Source: Bordetella avium (lineage in GTDB: Bacteria > Pseudomonadota > Gammaproteobacteria > Burkholderiales > Burkholderiaceae_B). From it: a stretch of 64,000 nt of DNA. This document shows, piece after piece, positions 43,496 through 53,375 of this stretch. Position numbers and translations under genes: made by a program. How positions within the stretch are numbered: position 1 is the first letter of the stretch; each line of letters opens with the position of its first letter. The stretch lies in contig NZ_CP139969.1 of the NCBI RefSeq assembly GCF_034424645.1, forward strand, positions 868,001 to 932,000, in the 5' to 3' direction. The notes beneath the pieces were generated by a model. That model saw only the letters and a program-made list of their open reading frames with translations. It was not told the DNA's origin and did no database searches.

Positions 43496-46400
43496 GCCGC
43501 CACAAGATCGTCGCCGGGCTGCTGGCCACGTTGTTGCACCAGAGTGTCTGGGCGCAGCCGGACGCGACTGCCTCTTTGTTGGAGCAGGGCCGTTATTGGC
43601 AGAGCCAGGGTGATACCCGGCGCGCCATGGCGGCGTGGGAAAAACTGTTGCTTGCCGACCCCAACCAGCCCGAGGCTTTATATGGCTTGGGCCTGGCTGC
43701 TCTGCGTGAGAAGCGCGTGTCGGAGGCGCGCGGCTTTCTCGATCGCCTGACTCGGGTCGATGGCAACAGCGTTTTCGTCAAGCGTTTGCAGCAGGACATC
43801 ACGTTGGCCGGCGGTAACAATGCGTCCAACCTCGAACAGGCGCGGATGCTGGCGGCCTCTGGGCAGGTTGAAGATGCCGTGCAGGCCTATGACAAGGCTT
43901 TGCAAGGCCGCGAGCCTCAAGGCGATGTGGCCTTGGAGTACTACAGCTTTCTGGGCTATACGCCTAAAGGCCTGGGGCGCGCCATCGAGGGTTTGCAGCG
44001 CCTCTCGCGCGAGAACCCCGGCAATGCGCAGATTCAGCTCGCCTTGGCCAAGCATTTGATCCGCGATGAAAAACGCCGCTTGGAAGGCCTGCGTTTGCTG
44101 GAAAAACTGGCGCAGCGCAAAGACGTCGGCGCCGATGCGAAGGACAGTTGGCGTGCCGGCCTGCTCTGGGGCGGTGCGCCCAGCGCGGCGGAGCGGCCTT
44201 TGTTCGATGCCTATCTGAAGCAGTATCCCGACGACGCCGAAGTGCGGGCCGCCTTGAATACGCCGCGCGCGCCCTGCGGCCGCTCCCGCCTGGCGTCAGG
44301 ATGCGCGTCTGGCAAGGGGATTTGAGGCGCTCAAGCAAAGTGATTTGCTGGCGGCCGAATCGGCCTTTCAGGAAATGCTGCGCGCCAAACCGAATGATCC
44401 GGATGCTCTGGGCGGCATGGGCCTGGTGCGCATGCAGCAGGGACGCGCGACCGAGGCCGAGGATTTTCTCAAGCGCGCCGCGGCTGCGCCCAATGCCGGA
44501 CGCAACTGGAGCCGCGCGCTGAGCAGTGCGCGCTACTGGAGCCTGATCGACCAGGCGGAATCGGCGCGCAAGCGTGGCGAGACGGCCGAGGCGCGCAAGC
44601 TGTTGGAGCAGGCCATTCGTCTGGATGGCTCGCAGGCGAGCGCCTTTAATGCGATGGGCCGCGTGTTCAGCAGTGCCGGTGACACGGCCAATGCCGAGAA
44701 AACCTACCGCTATGTGTTGGCGCGTCATAAAAATGATGCCGAGGCCATTGTCGGGCTGGCCGATGTGCTGGCTCAGGACGGCCGCGCTGAAGAGGCCTTA
44801 AGGTTGATCGACAGTTTGCCGCCAGAGCAGGCCGCGCGAGCCGGCAATGCCGCCCGCTTGCGTGCTACGGTTGCCGCCAGTCGGGCGCGGGCTGTGGCAC
44901 GTGATGGTGACGCCGCAGCGGCTCGTGAGGTGCTGGAGCGCGCCCGTGCTGCGGACCCGGCCAATCCTTGGCTCAATTACGAGCTGGCGCGTCTCATGCT
45001 GCGCGAGGGCAAGGCTGGGCAGGCGCAGCGCCTGGTGGATGATTTCGAACGCGCCCACCCCGATACACCGGATGCCCTGTTCGCCAGCGCCCTGTTGGCG
45101 TCGGAACGCAGTGAGTGGGGCGCAGCCTATGACACGATGGCGCGGATTCCCGCCAGCAGCATCACGCCCGAAATGGCGCAGTTCCAGCGCCGGCTTTGGG
45201 TGCATGAGCAGGCGGCGCAGGCAGCTCGCTTGGCCCAGGCCGGCAATGCCGATCTGGCTCGCCAGCAGCTCGCTTGGCCCAGGCCGGCAATGCCGATCTG
45301 GCTCGCCAGCAGCTCGCCGGTCTGGATGCCGGCAATGATCCGGAACTGCTGGCCGCCGTTGCGCAGGCCTATGTCGATGCCGGTGATCCGGCGCGGGCCA
45401 ACGCCTTGATGCAGCCCCTGCTGAACGGCCCGCGAGGCAATAGCCCCGACGTGTTGCTGCCCTATGCGTCGGTACTGCTCAAGCAGGGCGACGATGCGCG
45501 GGTCGCCGACGTGCTGCGACAAGTGCAGAAACAGAAGCTCGATCCCGATCAGCATCGCAGCTTCCAGGATCTGGTCAGTCTCTATACGATTCGCCAGGCC
45601 GAGGCCATGCGTCAGCGGGGTGATCTGGTCGCTGCCTACGATATGTTGCAACCGGTGCTTAAGCGTCGTCCTGATGACGCCCTGGCGCAGGGGGCGCTGG
45701 CCCGCATGTATGCGGCGGCAGGCGACCGCGACAAGGCGGTGGAGATCTACCGCAAGCTGCTGGCCAATGATCCTGACAATGCCACGCTGCAACTGGCCTT
45801 CGCGGGAATTTCCGCCGAGATGAATGACTGGCGTACCGCCGAAAAGGCCGTAGACCGGGCGCTAGCGCTTGCACCGAAAGATCCCGATGTTTTGGCGGGC
45901 GCTGCGCGCTTGTATCGCGCGCGCGGCTATACGGGCCGGGCAGCCGAGTTGTATCAGGCCGCGATTGCCCTACAGGATCAGCGCACGGGGCTGCTGGCGC
46001 AGGCTCCGGCCGGCGCAGTCCAGAGCAACCCCTTTGCCGGTCTGCCCGGACAGCGGGCAGAGTCGGCTCGCGTGGCCCAGGTATTGGGCGACGTGCTGAA
46101 CGAAGACAGCACGCAGCCCTGGCAGGGCGCAGCGGTCGCGCAGAACAGTGCGCCTGCCTACGGCGCCACGGCCTCTGGCGCGACGCTTGTCGTGCCGGCG
46201 GATGCGTCGAGCTATGCCGCGACGCCGGTTTATCCCACAGCTGTGACGCCGCGCGCCGCTGATGAGCCGCCGCGCCCGGCGCCTGGCTATCAGGTCGCCG
46301 CCGCGCCGCGCTCGCTGCGCGATGAGCTGGACGAGGTTCAGCAAGAGCGCAGCGGCGAGGCGAAGGCCGGGCTGTTCGTGCGCAGTAATAATGGCGAGTC

Positions 46401-47505
46401 GGGCTTGAGCAAGCTGACAGAAGTCAGCGCGCCGGTCGAGGTCTTGCTGCCTGCCGGAGACGGCAAGGTGTCCTTACGCGTCACGCCGGTCCAGCTCGAT
46501 GCCGGACGTCTGGGCGACGACTATTCGAGCAACAGCCGTTTCGGCGGAGGGCCTGTTGCGGCGCTGGCTCAGGAGCGCGGTTTGGTCGGCTCGGCCGGCA
46601 AGCAGCGCGACAGCGGGGTCGGCCTGTCCGCAGGCTATCAGATGCGCGGTTTTAGCGCCGATATCGGTACTACGCCCATGGGCTTCGAGTACACCAATGT
46701 CGTGGGCGGCCTGCGTGTCAATGGCCCGCTCAGCGCCAATACCTCGTACAACCTGGAGCTGTCGCGCCGCGCTGTGACCGATAGCCTGGTCTCATTTGCA
46801 GGCGCGCGCGATGACCGCATCGGCGAGAGCTGGGGCGCGGTGACCGCCAATGGCCTGAAAGGCCAGATCGGCGCGGATAACAATGATTATGGCGTCTATG
46901 CCTACGGTGGCTGGCATAAGCTGTTGGGCCATAACGTGCGGTCCAATTCGCGCGCCGAGGTCGGCACCGGCATTTACTGGAACCTGGAACGCCAGGAAAA
47001 CCGCCTGCTGACGGCTGGCCTGAATCTGGGCGCGATTTTCTACGATAACAACCAGCGCTACTTCACCTATGGCAACGGCGGTTACTTCAGCCCGCAGCAG
47101 TATTACGCCCTGAGCGTACCCGTGACCTGGGCGCAGCGCTCCGGCCGCTTTACCTACAAGCTGCAAGGCTCCATCGGCTTGCAGCATTTCAAGGAAGACG
47201 GCGCGGATTACTTCCCGACCAGTGGCCTTGCTCAGCAGGCCGCCAATACTGCCGCAGGCCTGCGCAATCCGGGCAGCCGCGCGGTGTATGACGGGCAATC
47301 GCATACCGGTTTGGGTTACAGCCTGGCGGCCGCGGCCGAATACCAGCTCAATCCGCGCTGGTTCCTGGGGGGAACGCTGGGGATGGACAATGCCACGGAC
47401 TACCGCCAATACGCCGGAGGTTTGTATCTGCGTTACACCTTCTATCCGATGACACGGCCTCTTGATCTGCCGGTCAATCCTTATCAGTCGCCTTATGCCC
47501 GCTGA
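43486..47505 (+). pseudogene. bcsC: Cellulose export porin bcsC, disrupted by two frame-changing lesions
   Basis: The gene encodes an N-terminal signal peptide and TPR repeats (frame of ATG 43486), more TPRs in the next frame (about 44273-45264), then the last TPRs and the C-terminal outer-membrane barrel back in the first frame (ending NPYQSPYAR). Translation from ATG 43486 stops at TGA 44323-44325 after 279 codons. Lesion 1 lies at the CG run 44264-44272; restoring one CG pair joins NTPRAR to PAAAPAWRQDARLARGFEAL. Lesion 2 is a perfect 44-bp tandem duplication (45221-45308). Repaired, the protein would be about 1325 residues, a normal BcsC. As it stands no secretin-like exporter is made, so cellulose export should fail unless the sequence is wrong or frames are switched. 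Confidence 0.85.
45221..45308. repeat. Perfect 44-bp tandem duplication inside bcsC
   Basis: Copies 45221-45264 and 45265-45308 are identical, each beginning GCAGCTCGCTTGG and ending CTGGCTCGCCA; a third GCAGCTCGC (9 bp) follows at 45309. In a single-copy ancestor the two 9-bp repeats would flank the unit, the usual substrate for slipped-strand duplication. Since 44 is not a multiple of three, the copy number sets the reading frame. Confidence 0.95.
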
Positions 47506-47535
47506 GGCGGGCAGTTTTCAGCAAGGAGTTTTGTC

Positions 47536-48201
47536 ATGCTGGCATCTTTGTTTACCGGGTTGAGTATTTTGCTCGTCGGCGACAGCCATCTGGCTGCGCC
47601 GGATTACCTCATCACTACGTTGCAAGATGACCTCGTCAAACAGGGCGCGCAGGTGCAGACCATCGGGGTCTGCGGCAGCAACGCGGGCGACTGGCTCAAG
47701 ACCACGCCCGGCAATTGCGGCGGCGCGGTGCGTACGAACGCCGGACCGGTCCAACTCAAAGGCAAGGATGCGCAAACCACGCCCATCACCGAGCTGATCG
47801 CCAAGCAAAAACCGCAGTTGGTCGTTATCGTGCTGGGCGATACGATGGCGGGCTATTCCAATGCTTCTTTCCCGAAAACCTGGGCCTGGCAACAAACCAC
47901 GGCGCTGACCAAGGCTATTGCTGGCACCGGCACGGCTTGCGTATGGGTCGGTCCGGGCTGGGGGACCGAAGGCGGCAAATACAACAAGAACTTCGCTCGG
48001 GTCAAACAGATGTCGGCTTTCCTGGCGAGTAATGTGGCGCCCTGCGCCTATATCGATTCGACGCAGTTTTCCAAACCCGGAGCATGGGCCACGACCGATG
48101 GCCAGCATTACACCGCCGCAGGTTACAAGGCCTGGGGCGATGCCATTGCTAAACAATTGACAACCCTGCCGGTGGTTCAGGCTTTGCAAAAAAAACCTTG
48201 A
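47536..48201 (+). CDS. SGNH-type protein of cellulose acetylation (WssF-like)
   Basis: A 221-residue protein beginning with a short hydrophobic N-terminus and ILLVGDSHLAAPDY, the block I serine motif. Later come VVIVLGDTMAGY and a terminal DGQHYTAAGYKAWGDAI with the Asp/His-type block V. It has six or so cysteines suggesting disulphides in the periplasm. It sits directly after bcsC and before the AlgF-like gene, the position of wssF in Pseudomonas fluorescens, whose product is thought to present acyl groups for cellulose acetylation. Symbol withheld because homology to WssF is by position and fold only. Confidence 0.7.
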   Translation: MLASLFTGLSILLVGDSHLAAPDYLITTLQDDLVKQGAQVQTIGVCGSNAGDWLKTTPGNCGGAVRTNAGPVQLKGKDAQTTPITELIAKQKPQLVVIVLGDTMAGYSNASFPKTWAWQQTTALTKAIAGTGTACVWVGPGWGTEGGKYNKNFARVKQMSAFLASNVAPCAYIDSTQFSKPGAWATTDGQHYTAAGYKAWGDAIAKQLTTLPVVQALQKKP

Positions 48202-48216
48202 GGCCGGAGCATCCCC

Positions 48217-48885
48217 ATGACGCGATCCCCTTTTTTCCTGCGCCCCTTGCTGGCCTTGCTGCTGGCTGGCGGCGTCCAGGCTGCCGGTGCTGCCCAGATC
48301 CAGTTGTATGAGTCGGGGCCGGCTGAAGATGCCGCCTTTCTGCGCTTCGTCAATGGCGGCGATGCGGTGATGGATGTCAGCGCCAAAGGTTCAAAGGCGC
48401 GCTTGACGCTGGACGCCGCGCATCCCGCTTCCGACTTCATGCCGGTACGCGCCAAGACCAACGTGCAGGGAACCTTGTCGAGCGGCGGCAAGCAGGCCAA
48501 TGTGGATGTCGCCGTGCAGCCCGGTGAATTTCTCACCGTTGTCGGTTTGCCGGATGGGGCCAAGCTGGTGCGCGAGCAGCCCGATGATTTCAATGCCCTG
48601 AAGGTTTCCCTTGGTTTTTACAACCTCGATCCCTCCTGCGCTGACGCGGGCTTGCTGGCCGCTGGCCGCAATGTGGCGATCTTCGAGCAGGTGGCCCAGG
48701 GCGGTGCGGCGCGGCGGCAGGTCAATCCGGTGGCGCTGCAAGTCGTGGCCTCATGCGGTGGCCAGCCGAGCGGGAAGGCCCTGGATCTCGGCGTGTTGCA
48801 GGCCGGCGACCGTCACACCGTGCTGCTGCTGCCCTCGGCCAAGGGGCCGCGCCTGCTGCATGCGCCGGACAAAACCTCGTTCTGA
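48217..48885 (+). CDS. wssG: AlgF/WssG-like periplasmic acetylation protein
   Basis: A 222-residue exported protein with a signal peptide (LLALLLAGGVQAAGA) and a beta-rich body beginning IQLYESGPAEDAAFLRFVNGG, the AlgF pattern. The C-terminal part repeats a similar beta arrangement (AGRNVAIFEQVAQGG). AlgF-type proteins are adaptors in alginate and cellulose O-acetylation. It starts 15 bp after the SGNH gene with an AGGCCGGAG ribosome site. Confidence 0.8.
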   Translation: MTRSPFFLRPLLALLLAGGVQAAGAAQIQLYESGPAEDAAFLRFVNGGDAVMDVSAKGSKARLTLDAAHPASDFMPVRAKTNVQGTLSSGGKQANVDVAVQPGEFLTVVGLPDGAKLVREQPDDFNALKVSLGFYNLDPSCADAGLLAAGRNVAIFEQVAQGGAARRQVNPVALQVVASCGGQPSGKALDLGVLQAGDRHTVLLLPSAKGPRLLHAPDKTSF

Positions 48886-48960
48886 CGTCGGGAAACCGCT
48901 GTCTGGCCGGGCATGCCCGGCCTTTGATCAACGCTCTACCGGTCTCCCCGGCCTGCCGTC

Positions 48961-50370
48961 ATGGTCTTTGCGTCTCTCGAATTTTTGACGCTGTTTCTGC
49001 CGCTCTTTCTGGCTGTCTACGCTCTGACGCCGCAGCGTGCGCGCAATCTGGTGTTGTTGCTTGGCAGTTGGGTGTTCTATAGCTGGCTCAAGCCGGTTTA
49101 TCTGCTGCTCCTGGTAGGTATTACCGTGCTTGCCTGGGCTGGCGCGCTGGCCATCGAGCCTTTGCGGCAGGGACGTTACCGGCGCGTGCTGTTGACGGCC
49201 GCGCTTGTGCTCAACGTCGCCACCCTGTGCTGGTTCAAGTACTCCAATATTCTGGCCAGCACGATCAGCGATATCGCCGAGATGACCGGCGCTTTGCCGC
49301 AGACCTGGGAGCGCGTGGCGCTGCCCGCCGGACTGTCGTTTTTCGTGCTGCAGGCCATCTCCTATCTGGTGGACGTCTATCGCCGAGAAGTGCGGGCTGA
49401 GCGCAATTTCATCGATTTTGCCGCCTATAAGGCCATGTTTGGCCAGTTGATCGCCGGGCCCATCATCCGCTGGTCGTGGGTGGACAAGGAGATGGCGCGG
49501 CGCACGATGGACTGGCAGAACTTCTGTCTGGGTGCGCGCCGCTTCATGATAGGCATGAGCATGAAGGTCTTGATCGCCGACACCTTGGCGCCGGTGGCCG
49601 ATGCGGCTTTTGCCCTGCATGAACCGACGCTGGCCGATGCCTGGATAGGTTGCGCCGCCTACTCTTTGCAACTGTTTTTCGATTTTGCGGGCTATAGCGC
49701 CATGGCCATCGGCCTGGGCCTGATGATGGGCTTTCACCTGCCCGAGAACTTCAATAACCCCTATCTTGCGCGCAGCATCCAGGATTTCTGGCGCCGCTGG
49801 CATCTGTCATTGTCGAGTTGGATACGCGACTATCTTTACATCCCAATGGGCGGCAACCGCCGGGGGGTTTGGAAAACCTATCGCAATCTGTTGCTGACCA
49901 TGGGGATCGCCGGCCTGTGGCATGGCGGCGAGAGCTGGAATTTTTTGCTGTGGGGGCTGGCGCATGGCGTTGCGCTGGCTGTGGCGCGGGCCTGGAATGC
50001 CAACGGTCTGCCTGCGGTGCCCGCCGTGCTCTCGCGCTTGCTGACGCTGTTGTTTGTCATGCTGGCTTGGACCCTCTTTCGTGCCGCTGACTTCCACGGC
50101 GCGCTGGCCATGTATCGCGGACAGTTTGGCTTGAACGGGCTGGCTTTGGGCGATGTGATGCATGTCACGCTGCGGCCGGCGCACGCTTTGGCTGCGGCGC
50201 TTGGGGTGGTGTGCATTGTGCTGCCTGTGTGGCAGTCGTGGTGGGCCGCGCAGCCTGTTAGCCGTCTACGGGTGATCTGGAGCGGCTTGTGGCCGGTGGT
50301 GGGCTTTTTGCTGGCCTATGCGCTGATCGCCTCACGCGGCGCAGTGCCTTTTCTTTACTTTCAGTTCTGA
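48961..50370 (+). CDS. wssH: MBOAT O-acetyltransferase for cellulose (WssH/AlgI)
   Basis: A 469-residue polytopic inner-membrane protein of the MBOAT family. Family motifs are clear: YSLQLFFDFAGYSAMAIG, the PENFNNPYLARSIQDFWRRWH block and the catalytic GIAGLWHGGESWNF with the invariant histidine. It should pass acetyl groups from the cytoplasm to the periplasmic transferase. ATG 48961 fits AlgI starts (VFASLEFLTLFLPLFLAVY). It is part of the wss-type tail of the bcs operon. Confidence 0.92.
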   Translation: MVFASLEFLTLFLPLFLAVYALTPQRARNLVLLLGSWVFYSWLKPVYLLLLVGITVLAWAGALAIEPLRQGRYRRVLLTAALVLNVATLCWFKYSNILASTISDIAEMTGALPQTWERVALPAGLSFFVLQAISYLVDVYRREVRAERNFIDFAAYKAMFGQLIAGPIIRWSWVDKEMARRTMDWQNFCLGARRFMIGMSMKVLIADTLAPVADAAFALHEPTLADAWIGCAAYSLQLFFDFAGYSAMAIGLGLMMGFHLPENFNNPYLARSIQDFWRRWHLSLSSWIRDYLYIPMGGNRRGVWKTYRNLLLTMGIAGLWHGGESWNFLLWGLAHGVALAVARAWNANGLPAVPAVLSRLLTLLFVMLAWTLFRAADFHGALAMYRGQFGLNGLALGDVMHVTLRPAHALAAALGVVCIVLPVWQSWWAAQPVSRLRVIWSGLWPVVGFLLAYALIASRGAVPFLYFQF

Positions 50371-50381
50371 GAGCGGACACG

Positions 50382-51551
50382 ATGAGCGAGCAATCTCCTG
50401 ACTTGCCGGCGCCGCCGCCGACCTCGCACGCCACGGTCTTGAATCAGCGCGCCAGCCTGTTGGCCGGCCTGGTTCTGCTGATTTTCATGATCGTGGGCGT
50501 GGCAAGCAATGCCTGGTGGACCTGGGGCGAAGATCATGCCGTGTTGCCGGAGGATGTTTCTCTGTCCCGGGTCTTGGACGGTGGCGTGACCCATGACCTG
50601 TCTGAGCGCCTGGCCGACATGCCTTTTAGCAGCGAGGCGGCGCGTTTGCAGCGTGGCCTGGGTTGGTTGACCCTGGGGGATCTGGGCGCCCGCGTGCGCC
50701 AGGGCTGCCCCGGATGGTTGTTTCTTAGCGATGAGCTGGAGCTGCATCGTGGCGCGGATGCCAATGCGCAGGCCCGAGCCCATCTTGTGGCTCAGGTCCG
50801 TGAGGCTTTAGCCGCGCAGGGGGTAGGGTTGCTGGTGGCGGTCGTGCCTGACAAAAGCCGTATCGAGGCCGAGCATCTTTGCGGTCTGCGCCGGCCGGCG
50901 GTGTTGCAAGATCGCGTGACGCGTTGGATCGATGATCTGCGTGCTAAGGGTGTGACGGCTATCGATCTCACTTCGCCGCTGCAAACGCTGGGGAAAGACG
51001 CCTATTACCGTAACGATACGCACTGGAATGAGGCCGGGGCGGGCGTCGCTGCGCGTGCCGTGGCGGATGCCATACGCGCCAGCGGCGTGCCGCTGCAACC
51101 GCCGCGAACCCTGCGCGCCACCCCACAGCCCGCAGCGCCGCGGCCGGGCGATTTGCCGCGTCTTGCCGGCGTGGATTGGCTTGCAACGGTATTGCAGCCG
51201 CCCATGGAAATCGTGAGTTCGCACGTCTATACCCCAGAGGCCAGTAAGAGTGATGATCTTTTCGGTGATACGGCCTTGCCGACGCTGGCCTTGATTGGCA
51301 CGTCTTATTCGCGTACCTCGGGTTTTGTGCCGCAGTTGGAGCAGGCCCTGGGTGCGCAGGTCGGGAACTTCGCGCGGGATGGCGCCAAGTTTGGTGGTGC
51401 CGCCAAACACTATTTCCAAAGCCAGGCCTGGAAGCAGACACCGCCCAAGCTGGTGATCTGGGAAATCGACGAACGTGATTTGCAAACGCCGCTGACGGAC
51501 GAAGACCGCTCCGTCAGCCCGGACGCTGTCGGGAAACCTGCATCACGATAG
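50382..51551 (+). CDS. wssI: AlgJ/AlgX-type cellulose O-acetyltransferase (WssI)
   Basis: A 389-residue protein with one N-terminal membrane anchor (LLAGLVLLIFMIVGVASNAWW) and a periplasmic SGNH-like AlgJ domain. Catalytic motifs: GWLFLSDELEL opening strand, the YYRNDTHWNEAGA Asp/His motif and IGTSYSRTS with the nucleophile serine. It would transfer acetyl groups to the glucan in the periplasm. ATG 50382 lies 11 bp after wssH. It is the last gene of the cellulose operon. Confidence 0.9.
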   Translation: MSEQSPDLPAPPPTSHATVLNQRASLLAGLVLLIFMIVGVASNAWWTWGEDHAVLPEDVSLSRVLDGGVTHDLSERLADMPFSSEAARLQRGLGWLTLGDLGARVRQGCPGWLFLSDELELHRGADANAQARAHLVAQVREALAAQGVGLLVAVVPDKSRIEAEHLCGLRRPAVLQDRVTRWIDDLRAKGVTAIDLTSPLQTLGKDAYYRNDTHWNEAGAGVAARAVADAIRASGVPLQPPRTLRATPQPAAPRPGDLPRLAGVDWLATVLQPPMEIVSSHVYTPEASKSDDLFGDTALPTLALIGTSYSRTSGFVPQLEQALGAQVGNFARDGAKFGGAAKHYFQSQAWKQTPPKLVIWEIDERDLQTPLTDEDRSVSPDAVGKPASR

Positions 51552-51559
51552 CGGGTGAA

Positions 51560-51585
51560 GCCACGGAAACCGGGATTTCCGTGGC
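51560..51585. terminator. Perfect hairpin between convergent wssI and gadB
   Basis: GCCACGGAAA-CCGGGA-TTTCCGTGGC forms a perfect 10-bp stem with a 6-nt loop between two convergent genes. There is no T-run on either side, so it is a probable but not canonical bidirectional terminator. Confidence 0.55.
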
Positions 51586-51610
51586 GATTCGCCGTGCTTT
51601 GATGCCGCGC

Positions 51611-53011
51611 TCAGTGGTGGAAAGCGCCGGAGTACTCCTGCGAGCCTTTGACAGAAACAGGATGGGTAGCGAAATAATCGATGGCGCGCCGGAAGTCGTC
51701 GATCAGCAGGGAGGCCAGATCACGGCTGAAGCCGTGGCGCACCAGAATGCGTTGCACGACTAGATCCTCGCGGTTGGCCGGCATCGAATAGGCCGGCACC
51801 TGCCAGCCGCGCGAGCGCAGGCGGTCGGCCAGATCATAGAGGTTGAACCCTAGGTTTTTCTGGTCATCCCTGATCTTCCAGCACAAGGCCGGAATGCCCT
51901 TGTCCCGGTTGCCGTCGTACAGGATGTCGAAGAGACCGAAGCGGTTGATTTCTTCGGCCAGGTAGCGCGCCGTGGCGTAGCAGGTGTTCTGTACGCGCGC
52001 ATAGCCTTCGCGGCCCAGACGCAGAAAGTTGTAGTACTGCGCCACGATCTGGCCGCCTGGACGCGAAAAATTCAGCGCAAAAGTGGGCATTTCGCCACCC
52101 AGATAATTCACTTTAAAGATCAGTTCTTCGGGCAGGTGCTTCGCATCACGCCACACCACCCAGCCCACGCCCAGGGGGGCGAGGCCGAATTTGTGGCCGG
52201 ATGCATTGATCGAAACGACGCGAGGCAAACGGAAATCCCAGGGAAGGTCCGGGGAGCAGAAGGGGGCAAGAAACCCGCCGCTGGCACCGTCGACGTGAAT
52301 CGGGACGTCTAGGCCTTTTTCTTTTTGCAGTCTGTCCAGCGCGTCGTGCACAGCCTGGACGGGCTCGTACTCGCAAGTAAAGGTCACACCCAGGGTGGAC
52401 ACTACACCGATGGTGTTTTCGTCGGCGCGTTTGATGACTTCTTCGGGGCTCATGATGAGCCGGCCGTGCTCCATCGGGATTTCGCGCAGTTCGACATCGA
52501 AGTAGCGCGCGAATTTGTGCCAGCAAATCTGCACCGGGCCGCAAATCAGATTGGGTTTGTCTGTCGATAGCCCGGCGGCCTTGCGCTTTTTGCGCCAGGT
52601 CCATTTCATGGCCAGGCCGCCCAGCATGGCGGCCTCGGAAGATCCTGTGGTCGAGCAGCCGAGGGTGTTCTCCGCATCGGGCGAGCGCCAGAGATCCGCC
52701 AGCATGTGCACGCAGCGGGCCTCGAGCTCCGCAGTCTGCGGGTACTCGTCCTTGTCGATCATGTTCTTGTCGATGGATGCATCCATCAACTTATGGGTCT
52801 CTTCGTCTACCCATGTCTGGCAAAACGTCGCGAGGTTTTGGCGCGAATTGCCATCCAGCATGAGTTCATCGTGCACCGCTTGATAGGTACGACGCGGATC
52901 GTGCTCGTTTTTTGGAAATGTGTACTTGCGCAGCGCAACCGAGATGTCGTCCGATGCATAGACGTCATCGAGCAGGTCTTCACGGATGGCATCTCTGCTA
53001 TGCAAGGGCAT
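51611..53011 (-). CDS. gadB: Glutamate decarboxylase
   Basis: A full-length 466-residue PLP enzyme that converts glutamate to GABA while consuming a proton. PLP lysine is Lys274 in [14 protein letters not shown]; the substrate and PLP-binding segments [14 protein letters not shown] and [13 protein letters not shown] are intact. The N-terminus is rich in charged residues as in E. coli GadB, and the C-terminus ends in AFHH, resembling the autoinhibitory His tail of GadB. It lies downstream of hdeA on the same strand, after a hairpin terminator. The antiporter gene gadC that should supply glutamate and export GABA is defective in this window. Confidence 0.96.
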   Translation of the reverse strand: MPLHSRDAIREDLLDDVYASDDISVALRKYTFPKNEHDPRRTYQAVHDELMLDGNSRQNLATFCQTWVDEETHKLMDASIDKNMIDKDEYPQTAELEARCVHMLADLWRSPDAENTLGCSTTGSSEAAMLGGLAMKWTWRKKRKAAGLSTDKPNLICGPVQICWHKFARYFDVELREIPMEHGRLIMSPEEVIKRADENTIGVVSTLGVTFTCEYEPVQAVHDALDRLQKEKGLDVPIHVDGASGGFLAPFCSPDLPWDFRLPRVVSINASGHKFGLAPLGVGWVVWRDAKHLPEELIFKVNYLGGEMPTFALNFSRPGGQIVAQYYNFLRLGREGYARVQNTCYATARYLAEEINRFGLFDILYDGNRDKGIPALCWKIRDDQKNLGFNLYDLADRLRSRGWQVPAYSMPANREDLVVQRILVRHGFSRDLASLLIDDFRRAIDYFATHPVSVKGSQEYSGAFHH

Positions 53012-53038
53012 CGTAAATCCTAATCAAAGTCGTGCTGC

Positions 53039-53070
53039 AAAAAGCACGCGGGGCACTGAGTGCCCCGCGT
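53039..53070 (-). terminator. Intercistronic terminator between hdeA and gadB
   Basis: On the minus strand a perfect 11-bp GC-rich stem (ACGCGGGGCAC with its complement, 3-nt loop) is followed by GCTTTTTGC. It sits 9 bp after hdeA and 27 bp before the gadB ATG, leaving no room for a separate gadB promoter, so gadB probably depends on read-through. Confidence 0.8.
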
Positions 53071-53078
53071 CAACAAGC

Positions 53079-53375
53079 TTATTTGCGGACGTTGTCCAGC
53101 GCGTCGCGCAGCGCGATCTTGGGATTTTCCTTGCAGTAGGTCAGCAGGGAGGGCTTGATCTTTTCGATGCCTTCCAGATCCACCACGGCGTCTTCAACCT
53201 TGCCCTTCTTGTTCACGGCTTCGGCAAAGCCCAGGGCGGTGGGGCGGTAGGTTTCGTTGACTTCGAGATAGTCGCTGCAGAGCCACAGCTGCACAGGTTT
53301 CTTGGTGTCAGCGTGTGCTACCCCTGCGAGAGAGGCCAGGCCCAACATGGTGACCGCCAGCATTGCTTTTTTCAT
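53079..53375 (-). CDS. hdeA: Periplasmic acid-stress chaperone HdeA
   Basis: A 98-residue exported protein. The signal peptide is cleaved after AHA (residue 22). Mature features match HdeA: LWLCSDYLEVNETYRPTALG with Cys33, the AEAVNKKGKVEDAVVDLEGI region, and Cys81 in LLTYCKEN completing the single disulphide. HdeA dimers dissociate below about pH 3 and protect periplasmic proteins. It precedes gadB in a leftward unit, forming an acid-resistance pair. Confidence 0.92.
   Translation of the reverse strand: MKKAMLAVTMLGLASLAGVAHADTKKPVQLWLCSDYLEVNETYRPTALGFAEAVNKKGKVEDAVVDLEGIEKIKPSLLTYCKENPKIALRDALDNVRK

Noticed and set aside
43486..44325. A separate short TPR protein gene ending at 44325
   Set aside because: The sequence after the stop continues the same TPR array in the next frame and leads to the BcsC barrel, so it is the front of a broken bcsC.
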